Shown: positions 21,330-35,867, counted from the stretch's first letter. The stretch is DNA of 64,000 nucleotides from Pseudomonas sp. GCEP-101 (GCF_025133575.1 NZ_CP104011.1:372001-436000); one strand, 5' to 3'. A program made the numbers and translations. The notes: generated by a model from the sequence alone, not told the origin.

Positions 21330-21830
21330 ATGCGCTGGTTGATTGCCGTACTTTGTCTGACCTTCGCAGCGTTCTCGCATGCCAATGCGACGCCCACGCT
21401 CGACGGTCATATCGACAAGATTCTCGTGCTCAAGTCCGAGCGCAAACTGCACCTCATGAGCAACGGCAAGGTTCTCAAGAGTTACCGCGTGTCCCTGGGC
21501 AAGCGCCCGCAAGGGCCGAAGCTGGCCGAGGGCGACAACCGTACGCCGGAAGGCTTCTACTGGGTCGACTGGCGCAAGACCAGCGACAAGTACAACCTGT
21601 CCATGCACATCTCCTACCCCAACGCGCGCGACGTGGCCAAGGCGCGGGAAAAAAGCCTGTCGCCCGGCGGCATGATCATGATCCACGGCACGCCAGTGGA
21701 TGACGAATACCCCGAGTGGTACTTCTCCACCCTGGACTGGACCAATGGCTGCATCGCCATGACCAACGCCGACATGCGCGAGGTCTGGAGCCTGGTCAAG
21801 GACGGGACGCTGATCGAGATCCGTCCCTGA
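21330..21830 (+). CDS. periplasmic L,D-transpeptidase (YkuD) family protein
   Basis: A 166-residue secreted protein. The signal peptide MRWLIAVLCLTFAAFSHANA is cleaved near residue 20. The YkuD domain starts with ILVLKSERKLHLM and carries the catalytic signature IHGTP followed by WTNGCIAM (HxG...S/TxGCI), whose Cys attacks the donor peptide. The family forms 3-3 peptidoglycan crosslinks, attaches lipoproteins or trims peptides; which of these applies is unclear. A terminator hairpin at 21861-21894 follows. Confidence 0.9.
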   Translation: MRWLIAVLCLTFAAFSHANATPTLDGHIDKILVLKSERKLHLMSNGKVLKSYRVSLGKRPQGPKLAEGDNRTPEGFYWVDWRKTSDKYNLSMHISYPNARDVAKAREKSLSPGGMIMIHGTPVDDEYPEWYFSTLDWTNGCIAMTNADMREVWSLVKDGTLIEIRP

Positions 21831-21860
21831 CGCGACCACACTGATACCAGTTCCATCCCG

Positions 21861-21894
21861 AACGCCGCCGCGGCCCAGCCCTGGCGGCGTTTTT
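21861..21894 (+). terminator. Rho-independent terminator after the L,D-transpeptidase gene
   Basis: AACGCCGCC at 21861-21869 pairs with GGCGGCGTT at 21883-21891, followed by a short T run. It separates this transcript from the nag operon. Confidence 0.8.
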
Positions 21895-22023
21895 CGTTGT
21901 CCCCTTCTCGCATTCGCTGATCGCTGGCAAGGCTTTGCTCGCGGTGTCTCGCCGATTATCGACGTTCCGTGACGCAGAATGCAGTTCGTCGGCTGTCGCC
22001 CCGGGCCGGCTGAGCGGCGTTGA

Positions 22024-22043
22024 CGTGGTATCTAAGTGGTATT
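22024..22043 (+). promoter_or_regulatory. tandem NagR operator candidate
   Basis: GTGGTAT occurs twice, at 22025-22031 and 22036-22042, exactly 11 bp apart and so on the same face of the helix, 39-56 bp upstream of nagR. GntR/HutC regulators of GlcNAc genes (DasR, NagR/YvoA) recognise GTGGTMTAGACC-like sequence, so these half-sites are a good candidate for autoregulation and control of the whole operon. Confidence 0.5.
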
Positions 22044-22080
22044 AGCGTAAATTCCACTGACCTCGCCACCGAGCCCCGCC

Positions 22081-22842
22081 ATGACCAGCCAGCCCACCCT
22101 GATCAGTGCCGAGCAACGCCTGCAGGCCCTGCGCCCGGACGAATCCCTGTCCACCCCGCTCTACCTGCAGTTGGCCCGCAGCCTGGAAGCCGCCATCCAT
22201 GCCGGCCACTGGCGCGCCGAGGAAGCGCTGCCCTCCGAACGCCACCTGAGCGAACACCTGGGTCTGTCGCGGGTCACCGCCCGCAAGGCCCTGGAAGTCC
22301 TGCTCGAGCAAGGTCTGGTGCATCGCATCCAGGGCTCCGGCACCTTCATCACGCCGCGCCTGGAGCAACCGCTGTCACGGCTGTCCAGCTTCAGCGAAAT
22401 GCTCCGCCTGAAGGGTTTCACCCCCAGCTCCACCTGGCTGGAACGGGAGATCAGCCTGCCCACCCATGAAGAAGTGATCCGCCTGGGCCTGTCGCCCACC
22501 GAGAAGGTGGTGCGCATGAAGCGCCTGCGCAAGGCGGACGGCGTGGTCATGGCCATCGAGCACAGCACGCTGCCGGCGCGCCTGCTGGGTGACCCGACGG
22601 CAGTGGGCCATTCCCTCTACGCCCACCTGGACGCCATTGGCCGCCCGGTGGTTCGCGCCCTGCAGCACGTGCAGGCGATCAACGCCTCCGCCGAGGAGGC
22701 CGCGCTGGTGGGCATCAAGCCCGGCACCGCGATGCTGCTGATGACCCGTATCGGCTACCTCGAAGACAACACCGCAATCGAGCTGACCGACACCTACTGC
22801 CGCAACGACTACTACGACTTCGTCGCCGAACTGCGGCGCTGA
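22081..22842 (+). CDS. nagR: GntR/HutC-family repressor of N-acetylglucosamine genes
   Basis: A 253-residue regulator. The winged-helix domain spans about 20-90 (LYLQLARSLEAAIHAGHW, then LPSERHLSEHLGLSRVTARKAL and GLVHRIQGSGTFI); the UTRA effector domain follows from about 100 to 250 with VVRMKRLRKADG and the C-terminal TYCRNDYYDFVAEL. As first gene of the nag operon it is expected to sense GlcNAc-6-phosphate or GlcN-6-phosphate and derepress the genes behind it. It is followed at 15 bp by nagA. The 22025-22042 direct repeat is its likely operator. Confidence 0.93.
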   Translation: MTSQPTLISAEQRLQALRPDESLSTPLYLQLARSLEAAIHAGHWRAEEALPSERHLSEHLGLSRVTARKALEVLLEQGLVHRIQGSGTFITPRLEQPLSRLSSFSEMLRLKGFTPSSTWLEREISLPTHEEVIRLGLSPTEKVVRMKRLRKADGVVMAIEHSTLPARLLGDPTAVGHSLYAHLDAIGRPVVRALQHVQAINASAEEAALVGIKPGTAMLLMTRIGYLEDNTAIELTDTYCRNDYYDFVAELRR

Positions 22843-22857
22843 CGCGGGACCATTTCC

Positions 22858-23964
22858 ATGCTCGAAGGCAACATCCTTACCCCCATGGGCTGGATCGTCG
22901 GCAGCCTGCACCTGCAGGACGGCCGTATCCAGCGCATCGAAGGCTCGCTCGGCGATCCTTCGCACAACGACCTGCCCTACCTGCTGCCCGGCTTCATCGA
23001 CCTCCACGTCCATGGCGGCGGCGGCCACGACATCATGGAAGGCGCTGCCGCGTTCGCCGCCATTGCCCGAACCCACCTGCGCTTCGGCACCACCTCGCTG
23101 CTCGCCACCACCATGACGGCGCCACGGGAGGAAATCAGCGGCGTGCTCGGCGCGCTCGGCGAGTATTGCCAGGCACCGCGCGGCCAGGCCGCACGCGTAC
23201 TCGGCGTGCACCTGGAAGGCCCGTTCATCAACTCCGGCAAGCTCGGTGCGCAACCCAACTTCGCCCACGCCGCGGTGCTGGAGGAAGTGGATGCATTCCT
23301 GCGCCTGGCGCCGATCCGGGTGATCACCATCGCCCCGGAAATCGCTGGCCACCTGCCGTTGATCCGCGCCCTTGCCGATCGCGGCGTGCGCCTGCAGATC
23401 GGCCACACGCTGGGCAGCTACGAGGATGGCGTCGCGGCCATGGAGGCCGGCGCCACCAGCTTCACCCACCTGTACAACGCCATGACCGGCCTGCACCACC
23501 GCGAACCCGGCATGGTCGGCGCCGCCCTGGCCCACGCACAGTTCGCCGAGTTGATCCCCGACCTGCTGCACGTGCATCCCGGCGCCATCAAGGTCGCCCT
23601 GCGCTCGATCCCGTGCCTGTACTGCGTGACCGACTCCACCGCCGCCGCCGGCATGCCTGACGGCGAATACAAGCTGGGCAGCCATACCGTCACCAAGTGC
23701 CTGGGCGGCGTGCGCCTGCCCGACGGCACCCTGGCCGGCAGCACGCTGACCATGGACCAGGCCCTGCGCAACCTGGTGAAGATCGGCCTGCCCATCGCCG
23801 AAGCCTCCCAGCGCCTCTCGCAATTCCCCGCCGACTACCTGGGGCTGGCCGAGCGCGGCCGCCTCACCCCCGGAGCCTGGGCCGACATCGTGCGCCTGGA
23901 CCGTTCCCTGACCCTCGAGACCGTCTGGGTCGAAGGAGATCCGCTTGACCTCGCTGATGCTTGA
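22858..23964 (+). CDS. nagA: N-acetylglucosamine-6-phosphate deacetylase
   Basis: A 368-residue amidohydrolase that removes acetate from GlcNAc-6-phosphate. The metal-binding HVHG motif is in LLPGFIDLHVHGGGGHD (about 42-58), GVHLEGPFI carries the conserved Glu near residue 120, IGHTLGSYEDG the next His, FTHLYNAMTG the following one, and VTDSTAAAG the catalytic Asp region. Length is typical. Its 3' end overlaps the TTG start of the SIS-domain gene by 20 bp, showing tight coupling in the order nagR-nagA-SIS-nagF-nagE. Confidence 0.95.
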   Translation: MLEGNILTPMGWIVGSLHLQDGRIQRIEGSLGDPSHNDLPYLLPGFIDLHVHGGGGHDIMEGAAAFAAIARTHLRFGTTSLLATTMTAPREEISGVLGALGEYCQAPRGQAARVLGVHLEGPFINSGKLGAQPNFAHAAVLEEVDAFLRLAPIRVITIAPEIAGHLPLIRALADRGVRLQIGHTLGSYEDGVAAMEAGATSFTHLYNAMTGLHHREPGMVGAALAHAQFAELIPDLLHVHPGAIKVALRSIPCLYCVTDSTAAAGMPDGEYKLGSHTVTKCLGGVRLPDGTLAGSTLTMDQALRNLVKIGLPIAEASQRLSQFPADYLGLAERGRLTPGAWADIVRLDRSLTLETVWVEGDPLDLADA

Positions 23965-24967
23965 AGAAGCACTGTCCGCCGCCGATGTGGTGGCGCGCCA
24001 GCTGCCCGTCCTGGACGCGCGCCTGCCCGACCTGGGCGAGCGCCTGCGCGCCGCCGCGCCCAGGCTGGCAATGACCGTCGCCCGCGGCAGCTCGGACCAC
24101 GCCGCCAGCTACTTCGCCTACCTGACCATGCAGCACGCCGGCCTGCCGGTGGCCTCGCTGCCGATGTCGGTGGTGACCCTGCGCCAGGCGCCGCTGCAGG
24201 TCGAGGGCCAGGTCGCCTTCGCCTTCTCGCAATCCGGCCAGAGCCCCGACCTGGTCGACAGCCTCAGCCGCCTGCGCGAGCGCGGCGCCGTGAGCGTTGC
24301 CCTGGTCAACGCCGAGGGCTCGCCGCTGGAAGCCGCCGCCGAGTTCACCGTACCGCTGTGCGCGGGCCCCGAACGCAGCGTCGCCGCCACCAAGAGCTTC
24401 ATCGCCACCCTCAGCGCCTCGACCCGCCTGCTGGCGCACTGGCAAGGCGACCAGGCCTTGCTCGACGCCGGCAGCGAACTGGCCGCGGACCTCAGGCGCG
24501 CCGCGGACCTCGACTGGACACCGGCCATTCATGCCCTGCGCGACTGCGAGCGACTGATGGTGATCGGCCGTGGCACCGGCTTCGCCGTGGCCCAGGAGGC
24601 CGCGCTGAAGTTCAAGGAGACCTCGGCGATCCAGGCCGAAGCCTTCAGCAGCGCCGAAGTGCGCCACGGCCCGATGGCCCTGGTGGACAAGCATTACCCC
24701 CTGCTCGTCCTGGCCCCCCGCGGCCCCGAGCAGGCCGGCCTGCTGGCCCTGGCCGAGGACATGCGCCAGCGCGGCGCGCGCGTGCTGCTCGCCGCCCCGG
24801 ACGACGTCGCCGGCCGCGACCTGCCGCTGGCCACCGCCGCCCACCCGGCGCTCGACCCGATCCTGGCCATTCAGAGTTTCTACGTCATGGCCGCCGGCCT
24901 TTCCCAGGCGCGCGGCATGAACCCGGACCAGCCGCGGCACCTGAGCAAGGTCACCCGCACCCACTGA
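23945..24967 (+). CDS. SIS-domain glucosamine-6-phosphate deaminase/aminotransferase
   Basis: A 340-residue protein with two SIS domains, like the isomerase half of GlmS. ARGSSDHAASYFAYL opens the first domain, AFSQSGQSPDLVDSL carries the Ser-rich phosphate loop, and the second domain has VIGRGTGFAVAQEAALKFKETSAIQAEAFSSAEVRHGP. In Pseudomonas and Shewanella this type (NagB-II) replaces the unrelated NagB to convert GlcN-6-phosphate into fructose-6-phosphate and ammonia. I use TTG at 23945 as start because AAGGAG lies 6 bp before it and inside nagA; the next ATG would lie 12 bp on with no spaced site. Confidence 0.92.
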   Translation: MTSLMLEEALSAADVVARQLPVLDARLPDLGERLRAAAPRLAMTVARGSSDHAASYFAYLTMQHAGLPVASLPMSVVTLRQAPLQVEGQVAFAFSQSGQSPDLVDSLSRLRERGAVSVALVNAEGSPLEAAAEFTVPLCAGPERSVAATKSFIATLSASTRLLAHWQGDQALLDAGSELAADLRRAADLDWTPAIHALRDCERLMVIGRGTGFAVAQEAALKFKETSAIQAEAFSSAEVRHGPMALVDKHYPLLVLAPRGPEQAGLLALAEDMRQRGARVLLAAPDDVAGRDLPLATAAHPALDPILAIQSFYVMAAGLSQARGMNPDQPRHLSKVTRTH

Positions 24968-24978
24968 GCGCAGCCACC

Positions 24979-27492
24979 ATGAACAACAACAACCTGGCCC
25001 TCAAAGCCTTCTTGAGCGGGCCCGTGATGCCCCTCAGCCGCGTCCCCGACCCGGTGTTCTCCAGCGGCGCCATGGGCGACGGCATCGCCATCGACCCGCT
25101 GAACGACTGCCTCTACGCGCCCTGCGCCGGTGTGGTCATGCACGTCGCGCGGACGCGCCATGCCGTGACCCTGAAGGCCGACAACGGCGCCGAGCTGCTG
25201 TTGCACCTGGGCCTGGACACCGTCGAGCTGCAGGGCGAGGGCTTCGATGCCCTGGTCCAGGAAGGGACGCGGATCACGGAGGGCCAGCCGCTGCTGCGCT
25301 TCGATCTGGACAAGGTGGCACGCGGCAGCAAGAGCCTGATCACGGTGCTGATCCTCACCAATGGCGAAGGCTTCCAACTGCGCCCGCTGACCACCACCTG
25401 CGTGGACGTCGGCGCGCCGCTGCTGCAACTCAGCCGAACCGGCAGCGCGCCGGCAACCGCCGAACCAGCCGGCAGCGGCGGCGAATCCCGTGGCCACGTC
25501 CGCGTCGCCTTGCACGGCGGCCTGCATGCCCGGCCGGCCGCACTGTTGCGCAAGAGCGCCCAGGCATTCTCCAGCCGCGCCGAATTGCGCTTCGCTGGCC
25601 GCTCCGCCAGCGTCGACAGCCTGGTCGGCATCATGGGCCTGGGCGTCGGCGAACAGGACGAGGTGGAAGTGATCTGCCGCGGCGCGGACAGCGAAGCGGC
25701 GCTCCACGCCCTGCTCGAGACACTGGCTACCGCAGGCGCCGAACCCACGCCGCAGCCGGTCACGCCGCTCCCCGTCGCGGCGCCGCGCGGCGCGGAAGAG
25801 CCCGGCGTGCTGGCCGGCGTCTGCGCTTCCCCCGGCCTGGCCAGCGGCCCGCTGGTGCGCCTGGGCGCCCTCCACCTGCCGGATGATCGTGGCGATTCCC
25901 AGCCAGACGAACAGCACCGCGCCCTGGACCAAGCGCTGGAGCGGGTTCGCGGCGACGTGCGCGCCACCCTGCAACAGGCCGCCAGGCAAGGCCATGCCGA
26001 CGAGGAAGCGATCTTCACCGCGCACCTCGCCCTGCTGGAGGACCCGGGCCTGCTCGATGCCGCCGACCTGCTGATCGACCAGCGCGTCAGCGCCGCCCAT
26101 GCCTGGCACCGCGCCGTGCAGACCCACTGCGGCATTCTCCAGTCGCTGGGCAACCCGCTGCTGGCCGAGCGCGCCAATGATCTGCGCGACCTGGAAAAGC
26201 GCGTGCTGCGCGTTCTGCTCGGCAATGACGGCGAACAGGCCATCGCCGCCGGCAGCCTGGTCGCCGCCCAGGAAATCACCCCGTCCGACCTTGGCCCGCT
26301 GGTCCGCGCCGGCGTTGCCGGCCTGTGCATGGCCGAGGGCGGCGCCACCTCCCACGTCGCCATCCTCGCCCGCGCCAAGGGCCTGCCGTGCCTGGTCGCC
26401 CTCGGCCCGCAAGTGCTCGAACTCGACGAAGGCCGCGTGCTGGTGCTCGACGCCAGCAACGGCCGCCTGGAGTACGCCCCCAGCGCCGAACGGATCGCCC
26501 AGGTCGCCATGCAACGCGAACAACGCGAGCAGGCGCGCCAGCAGCAGCGCGCCCGGGCCCGGCAAGCCGCCGTGACCCGCGACGGGCGGCACATCGAAGT
26601 GGGCGCCAACGTCGCCAACCCTGAGGAAGCCGCCGAAGCCTTCGCCGCCGGCGCCGACGGCGTGGGCCTGCTGCGTACCGAATTCCTCTTCCTCGACCGC
26701 CAGCAGGCGCCGAACGAAGAGGAGCAGCAGCACGCCTACCAGGGCGTACTGGACGCCATGGGCGAGAGCCGGGTGATCATCCGCACCATCGACGTGGGTG
26801 GCGACAAGCACCTCGCCTACCTGCCACTGCCTGCCGAAGAAAACCCGGCCCTGGGCCTGCGCGGCATCCGCCTCGGCCAGGCGCTGCCGCAGCTGCTCGA
26901 CCAGCAGTTGCGCGCCCTGCTGCGGGTAGCGCCGATCCGCCGCTGCCGCGTGCTGCTGCCCATGGTCAGCGAGGTGGACGAACTGATCGCCATCCGCCAG
27001 CGCCTGGACCAGTTGGCACACGAGCTGGGCATCGAGGAACGCCCCGAACTGGGCGTGATGATCGAGGTGCCCTCCGCCGCCCTGCTGGCCGACCAGTTGG
27101 CCGAGCATGCGGACTTCCTGTCCATCGGCACCAACGACCTGTCGCAGTACACCCTGGCCATGGACCGCTGCCACGCCGGGCTCGCCGCGCGCATCGATGC
27201 ACTGCACCCGGCGCTGCTGCGGCTGATCGCCCAGACCTGCGCCGGTGCCGCGCGCCATGGCCGTTGGGTGGGCGTGTGTGGCGCGCTGGCCTCCGAAGCG
27301 CTGGCCACGCCCGTGCTGATCGGGCTGGGCGTGCAGGAGCTCTCGGTCAGCCCCGGCCTGGTCGGCGAAATCAAGGCGAGAGTCCGCGAACTCAACGCGG
27401 AAGACTGCCGCCAACGCAGCCAGGAATTGCTGGCCCTGGGCAGCGCCCGCGCCGTGCGCGACGCCTGCGCCCGCTTCTGGCCGCACGCCTGA
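24979..27492 (+). CDS. nagF: multiphosphoryl transfer protein EIIA-HPr-EI for N-acetylglucosamine
   Basis: An 837-residue fusion of three PTS proteins. Residues 1-150 are an EIIA-Glc domain with the phosphorylated His76 in LLLHLGLDTVEL. Residues about 172-252 are HPr with His183 in GLHARPAALL. Residues about 275-837 are Enzyme I with His459 in GGATSHVAILARAKG, the LLRTEFLF segment and the C-terminal PEP-binding SIGTNDLSQYTLAMDR. It moves phosphate from PEP to the EIIB domain of NagE. The start at 24979 follows ACC and lies 11 bp after the previous stop. The very long antisense frame opposite is a shadow. Confidence 0.95.
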   Translation: MNNNNLALKAFLSGPVMPLSRVPDPVFSSGAMGDGIAIDPLNDCLYAPCAGVVMHVARTRHAVTLKADNGAELLLHLGLDTVELQGEGFDALVQEGTRITEGQPLLRFDLDKVARGSKSLITVLILTNGEGFQLRPLTTTCVDVGAPLLQLSRTGSAPATAEPAGSGGESRGHVRVALHGGLHARPAALLRKSAQAFSSRAELRFAGRSASVDSLVGIMGLGVGEQDEVEVICRGADSEAALHALLETLATAGAEPTPQPVTPLPVAAPRGAEEPGVLAGVCASPGLASGPLVRLGALHLPDDRGDSQPDEQHRALDQALERVRGDVRATLQQAARQGHADEEAIFTAHLALLEDPGLLDAADLLIDQRVSAAHAWHRAVQTHCGILQSLGNPLLAERANDLRDLEKRVLRVLLGNDGEQAIAAGSLVAAQEITPSDLGPLVRAGVAGLCMAEGGATSHVAILARAKGLPCLVALGPQVLELDEGRVLVLDASNGRLEYAPSAERIAQVAMQREQREQARQQQRARARQAAVTRDGRHIEVGANVANPEEAAEAFAAGADGVGLLRTEFLFLDRQQAPNEEEQQHAYQGVLDAMGESRVIIRTIDVGGDKHLAYLPLPAEENPALGLRGIRLGQALPQLLDQQLRALLRVAPIRRCRVLLPMVSEVDELIAIRQRLDQLAHELGIEERPELGVMIEVPSAALLADQLAEHADFLSIGTNDLSQYTLAMDRCHAGLAARIDALHPALLRLIAQTCAGAARHGRWVGVCGALASEALATPVLIGLGVQELSVSPGLVGEIKARVRELNAEDCRQRSQELLALGSARAVRDACARFWPHA

Positions 27493-27521
27493 AGCCCGAC
27501 AACAAGAATCGGAGTGACACC

Positions 27522-29282
27522 ATGACCACAGACCTGCTCCAGACCGCGCAAGGCCCGCGCCAGTTGCTCGCGCATCTCTACGGCGGTTTCATCGAGACGC
27601 TGCAGCGCCTGGGCCGCGCCCTGATGCTGCCGATCGCCATCCTGCCAATTGCCGGGCTGCTGCTTCGCCTGGGCGACAAGGACCTGCTGAACATCCTGCT
27701 GATCCACGATGCCGGCAACGCCATCTTCGCCAACCTGGCGTTGATCTTCGCCATCGGCATTTCCGTCGGTTTCGCCCGCGACAACAATGGCACCGCCGGC
27801 CTGGCCGGGGCCGTGGGCTACCTGGTGATGATGTCGACGCTCAACGCCATCGACCCGCACATCAACATGGGCGTGCTGTCGGGCATCGTCAGCGGCCTGG
27901 TGGCCGGCACGCTGTACAACCGCTTCAAGGACATCGCGCTGCCGCAGTACCTCGCCTTCTTCGGCGGCCGCCGCTTCGTGCCCATCATCACCGGCCTCGC
28001 CACCCTGGGCCTGGGCGTGCTGTTCGGGCTGGTGTGGCCGCCGGTGCAGGGGGTCATCGACGACCTCGGCAACCTGCTGGTGGGCAGCGGCAGCTTCGGC
28101 GCCTTCGCCTTCGGCGTGCTCAACCGCCTGCTGATCGTCACCGGCCTGCATCACATCCTTAACAACCTGATGTGGTTCGTCTTCGGCGCCTTCCCCGATC
28201 CGGAAACCGGCCGCCAGGTCACCGGCGACCTCGCCCGCTACTTTGCCGGCGACCCGAAAGGCGGCCAGTTCATGGCCGGCATGTTCCCGGTGATGATGTT
28301 CGGCCTGCCCGCGGCCTGCCTGGCCATGTACCGCAACGCTCTGCCGGAACGCCGCAAGCTGGTTGGCGGGCTGCTGCTGTCGATGGCGCTCACCGCCTTC
28401 CTCACCGGCGTCACCGAACCGGTGGAGTTCGCCTTCATGTTCCTCGCCCCGCTGCTCTATGCGCTGCACGCACTGCTGACGGGGCTGTCGATGGCCATCA
28501 CCGACCTGCTGAACATCCGCCTGGGCTTTACCTTCTCCGGCGGCGCCATCGACCTGGCCCTGGGCTGGGGCAAGTCCACCAACGGCTGGATGATCTGGCC
28601 ACTGGGGCTGTGCTACGCCCTCACCTACTACTTCGTGTTCGACTTCTGCATCCGCCGTTTCCGCCTGAAAACGCCTGGCCGGGAGGAAAGCAGCGAAAAC
28701 ACCGACGCCGAAGCAGCTCCCCCTTCCTCCGAGCAGCGCGCGCCCGCCTTCATCAAGGCCCTCGGCGGCGCCGCCAACCTGGAAGTCGTGGATGCCTGCA
28801 CCACCCGCCTGCGCCTGAAACTGCTGGACCGTAACAAAGCCTCCGACGCGCAGCTCAAGGCGCTGGGCGCAATGGCCGTGGTGCGCCCTGGCAAAGCGGG
28901 CAGCCTGCAGGTCGTGGTCGGTCCGGAAGCCGACAGCATCGCTGACGAAATCCGCCGCGCGCTGCCCGCCGGCATCCTCCAGGAGCATGCCGCCCAATCC
29001 GCCAGCGAGGCCCCGGCTGAGCAACCGGTCGAGCGCATCTCCTCACAGGAAGCCGGTCAGTGGCTGCAGGCCCTGGGCGGCCGGGACAACCTGGTCAGCC
29101 TGGAAAGCGTGGCGATGACGCGCCTGCGGGTGGCGCTGAGGAACGGCCAGCAGTTGCAGCAGAAGCGACTCACCGAACTGGGCTGCCAGGGTGTCAGCCA
29201 GGTGGCCGAGGGCGTCTATCACCTGCTGGTGGGGCCCCGCGCCGGCGCGTTGGGGCAATCCCTCGGCGCGCTGCCCGGCTGA
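27522..29282 (+). CDS. nagE: N-acetylglucosamine PTS permease EIIC with two EIIB-like domains
   Basis: A 586-residue inner-membrane permease that imports GlcNAc as GlcNAc-6-phosphate. Residues about 20-385 are the EIIC domain with many transmembrane segments and the sugar-binding GVTEPVEFAFMF region. A first EIIB domain (about 400-480) has the phosphorylatable Cys in VVDACTTRLRLKLL. A second EIIB-like domain (about 505-580) has SVAMTRLRVAL, where Ala replaces the Cys, so it cannot be phosphorylated there. It receives phosphate from NagF and is the last gene of the operon, followed by a terminator at 29296-29322. Confidence 0.94.
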   Translation: MTTDLLQTAQGPRQLLAHLYGGFIETLQRLGRALMLPIAILPIAGLLLRLGDKDLLNILLIHDAGNAIFANLALIFAIGISVGFARDNNGTAGLAGAVGYLVMMSTLNAIDPHINMGVLSGIVSGLVAGTLYNRFKDIALPQYLAFFGGRRFVPIITGLATLGLGVLFGLVWPPVQGVIDDLGNLLVGSGSFGAFAFGVLNRLLIVTGLHHILNNLMWFVFGAFPDPETGRQVTGDLARYFAGDPKGGQFMAGMFPVMMFGLPAACLAMYRNALPERRKLVGGLLLSMALTAFLTGVTEPVEFAFMFLAPLLYALHALLTGLSMAITDLLNIRLGFTFSGGAIDLALGWGKSTNGWMIWPLGLCYALTYYFVFDFCIRRFRLKTPGREESSENTDAEAAPPSSEQRAPAFIKALGGAANLEVVDACTTRLRLKLLDRNKASDAQLKALGAMAVVRPGKAGSLQVVVGPEADSIADEIRRALPAGILQEHAAQSASEAPAEQPVERISSQEAGQWLQALGGRDNLVSLESVAMTRLRVALRNGQQLQQKRLTELGCQGVSQVAEGVYHLLVGPRAGALGQSLGALPG

Positions 29283-29295
29283 TTGACGGGGCAAG

Positions 29296-29322
29296 AAAAA
29301 AGGCGCCTGCGGGCGCCTTTTT
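29296..29322. terminator. Rho-independent terminator after nagE
   Basis: A6, then GGCGCC at 29302-29307 paired with GGCGCC at 29312-29317 (extended by flanking A and T runs), then T5. The A and T runs make it usable from both sides, fitting the convergent gene at 29331. Confidence 0.85.
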
Positions 29323-29330
29323 CGTAGCGA

Positions 29331-29648
29331 TCAGAACACCATGTCCGAGAGCCGCCAGACCTCGAAGGCCGGCGTTTCGTAGGGATGCGCCTGCTTGAGG
29401 GCCTTCACCGAGTCATGGATCAACTCGTCGGCCACCACCATCTCCACCTTCCACTCGGCGACCTGCTCGACGCTGCCGGCCTGGCCGATGAACGGATTGC
29501 TGCCCTGCAACGGGCGAAACTGTCCCTGTCCGAGCGCCTGCCAGCAACAGCTGTCGTAGGCACCGATGCGTCCTGCACCGGCGGCGAACACCGCCCTCTT
29601 GACCGGTTCCAGATGGCTTTCCGGAACGTAGAAACACAGTTTGTACAT
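29331..29648 (-). CDS. YqfO/NIF3-like small domain protein
   Basis: A 105-residue protein that corresponds to the CutA-like insert domain of YqfO/NIF3 proteins found as a free-standing protein in gammaproteobacteria. MYKLCFYVPESHLEPVKRAVFAAGAGRIGAYDSCCWQ and the C-terminal HPYETPAFEVWRL are the family marks. It likely forms trimers of ferredoxin-like fold; its biological role is unknown. The start at 29648 is the family start; the frame continues upstream to 29717 without family similarity. Confidence 0.88.
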   Translation of the reverse strand: MYKLCFYVPESHLEPVKRAVFAAGAGRIGAYDSCCWQALGQGQFRPLQGSNPFIGQAGSVEQVAEWKVEMVVADELIHDSVKALKQAHPYETPAFEVWRLSDMVF

Positions 29649-29831
29649 CGGAGACTCCGATCGAAACAGGGACACAGCCGTGACAAAGAGCGCCACGGGT
29701 GACAAATGCTGCCACAAATAGTGGCACTTTGCCTCTTATGACTTGCTGGTCATCGTGCAAGTTCGACCGTCGGGTGCCGGGCTTGTTCGCCGGTGAACGA
29801 CTTTGTCTGAAATCTGTGACGGACTTCGACC

Positions 29832-30074
29832 TCACCGTCCTGTGAAGCGGCGCCAGCGTTCCTTCAGACCAGGCGCAGCAGGTGCGTGGGAACCGTCGCA
29901 ATACGGCAGCGTTGCCGAACGCCCGCAGCGGCATAACAGCAGATGCCGCTCGCGACTGACCGTCAGCTCCAGCGCATCGACACACTCCACGCCGGCATCC
30001 GGCAACGTCACGCACTGCCCGCAGCGGCACAGGCGCAGCACCTGACCCGGCTGGACCGCCCGAACTTCCGGCAT
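29832..30074 (-). CDS. CDGSH-type iron-sulfur protein, short
   Basis: An 80-residue protein carrying one full CDGSH cluster motif near residues 47-62: CRCGRSATLPYCDGSH, which fits CxCxxSxxxPxCDGSH and should bind a 2Fe-2S cluster through three Cys and one His. The N-terminal half repeats the beginning of the motif (LCRCGQCVTLPDAG) but lacks the CDGSH end, so it looks like an internal duplication with one degenerate copy. The start is uncertain: ATG at 30074 or TTG at 30092 behind GGGAGG. It lies between the YqfO-like gene and purL on the same strand. Confidence 0.75.
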   Translation of the reverse strand: MPEVRAVQPGQVLRLCRCGQCVTLPDAGVECVDALELTVSRERHLLLCRCGRSATLPYCDGSHAPAAPGLKERWRRFTGR

Positions 30075-30123
30075 CACCTTCTCACCTGCCAAAGTGCCTC
30101 CCGTTCATTAAGCCAGGTAAAGA

Positions 30124-30154
30124 AAAAGGGGAAAGCCAAGCTTTCCCCTTTTCG
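30124..30154. terminator. terminator after purL
   Basis: AAAAAGGGGAAAG pairs with CTTTCCCCTTTT across a 4-nt loop. It lies just after the purL stop (read on the minus strand) and can act in both directions. Confidence 0.85.
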
Positions 30155-30172
30155 TGTCGCCTCAGGCCAGAC

Positions 30173-34069
<3,897 letters not shown>

Positions 34070-34239
34070 TGTCGGAACAGCCTCTGGAGACGGGGAAGTG
34101 TGTGGGGCCGGACGGGCCGGCCCACAGAGGCCGTGCATTCTACCGTAAAGCGCTGGCTGGCGGCACCTTTCAAGTGCCTTCCTTGCCGCTGCTGCGGCGG
34201 AAATCGCCATTCATCTTCGAAGGCCTTCGAGCGGCCTAG

Positions 34240-35835
<1,596 letters not shown>

Positions 35836-35867
35836 GGCCCAGCGCAAATCGAAATCGGTGATCCCCT

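Noticed and set aside
24880..27486. An 868-codon minus-strand frame opposite nagF.
   Set aside because: Same GC-bias shadow; nagF on the plus strand has all three PTS active-site histidines.
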